Translations under genes and position numbers: made by a program
Assembly (NCBI RefSeq): GCF_921293095.1
Contig: NC_060249.1
Span: 75,651,907-75,715,906 of the forward strand
DNA from: Ischnura elegans
Taxonomy: Eukaryota > Arthropoda > Insecta > Odonata > Coenagrionidae
Direction of reading: 5' to 3'
Length of the DNA stretch: 64,000 bases
Part shown: positions 63,803-64,000 of the stretch, piece by piece
Layout: each line of letters opens with the position of its first letter
Numbering within the stretch: the stretch's first letter is position 1
The notes under the pieces: generated by a model
What the model saw: only the letters and a program-made list of their open reading frames with translations
Database searches by the model: none
Told to the model about the DNA's origin: nothing

Positions 63803-64000
63803 ATGATACCTCTTGTAAATTATTGACACGTTAATTTCAGAACGGACCTAATCCCCTTTATCAATACCAGTCAGTGAGTGGTGCAAAATGGCCTTAGCCG
63901 CCGACGCACCCTATAAATTAAACACTACTACTACTTGTGGGCAACAGGCGCTTTGTCTTGTATAAGTAATAAAGCGTTTTATGGCTTCTACTCTTAACAT
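63803..64000 (+). other. LINE 3' UTR and flanking sequence
   Basis: After the ORF2 stop about 130 bp of 3' UTR run to CACTACTACTACTT at about 63922-63935, taken as the 3' terminus. The remaining 65 bases (from TGTGGGCAACAGG) contain an AATAAAGCG and may be flank or the end of another repeat. Confidence 0.45.

Larger units (their letters stand above)
58126..63934 (+). mobile_element. I-clade non-LTR retrotransposon, nearly full length
   Basis: The element consists of a GC-rich 5' region (58126-58853), ORF1 gag, ORF2 with endonuclease, RT and RNase H, and a short 3' UTR ending in a (CTA)n-like tract (ACTACTACTACT, about 63923-63934). Only one frameshift in ORF2 is evident over about 5.7 kb, so this is the youngest-looking large element in the window. 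The exact 5' boundary and target duplication are not determined. RNase H at the ORF2 C-terminus and GVPQGSVLSVTLFAIAIN in the RT support the I group. Confidence 0.85.

Overview
This 64 kb window looks like a repeat-dense intergenic stretch of an arthropod nuclear genome, probably an insect; I cannot name the species. It is A+T-rich, has no prokaryotic gene organisation, and almost all recognisable coding sequence belongs to transposable elements (TEs) of families typical of arthropod genomes: piggyBac, pogo/Tigger, P, hAT, PIF/Harbinger, an EnSpm/CACTA-like family, Gypsy, Copia, Penelope-like, RTE-like, I-clade and other non-LTR retrotransposons. Nearly all copies are truncated, frameshifted or nested, so the window reads as a layered record of insertions. 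I see no intact conserved host gene. The best host-like candidate is a spliced SWIM-zinc-finger gene remnant on the minus strand at about 45.0-45.9 kb.

Layout. 0-1.1 kb: 3' half of an RTE-like LINE entering from the left edge. 2.4-3.0 kb: a 0.67 kb MITE with TAGGGTGGTTTCC ends. 6.3-7.1 kb: a non-autonomous pogo element with a small CAGRGGCGCAGC element inside it. 8.9-9.26 kb: a near-perfect foldback element with an 8-bp target duplication. 10.9-13.9 kb: a second copy of the same MITE, split at TTAA by a piggyBac that itself carries two retroposed inserts. 14.1-14.9 kb: MADF and transposase remnants of a PIF/Harbinger element. 15.9-23.1 kb: a decayed Gypsy element on the minus strand, interrupted by a piggyBac and by a tRNA-derived insert. 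23-29.8 kb: mostly non-coding, with a Penelope-like fragment, a tRNA-Gly-like sequence and a pogo transposase C-terminus. 29.8-34.5 kb: a 4.7 kb piggyBac with both TTAA-flanked ends.

36-39.2 kb holds the most unusual item: an endogenised Rep gene of CRESS-DNA-virus type (HUH nickase plus superfamily 3 helicase). A LINE splits it between nickase motifs II and III. A GC-rich stem-loop and a second inverted repeat lie at and upstream of its start, and two unidentified small ORFs lie beyond them on the same strand. 39.2-43.2 kb: a LINE 3' end, then a P-element (THAP/P type) pseudogene. 43.2-45 kb: pogo and piggyBac fragments. 46.3-52.7 kb: EnSpm-like, LINE, piggyBac and hAT remnants. 53.1-56.9 kb: Copia, a gag-RT deletion derivative of a non-LTR element, and a well-preserved pogo transposase. 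57.0-58.0 kb: a 1 kb element with terminal inverted repeats, packed at both ends with GGACGTCC-like motifs and carrying what looks like a terminal exon with a poly(A) signal. 58.1-63.9 kb: a nearly full-length I-clade LINE (gag, endonuclease, RT, RNase H) with one visible frameshift, the youngest-looking element here.

The genes do not form one pathway. They are independent selfish elements, and the useful information is in their nesting order, their target-site duplications and the few host- or virus-derived pieces among them.
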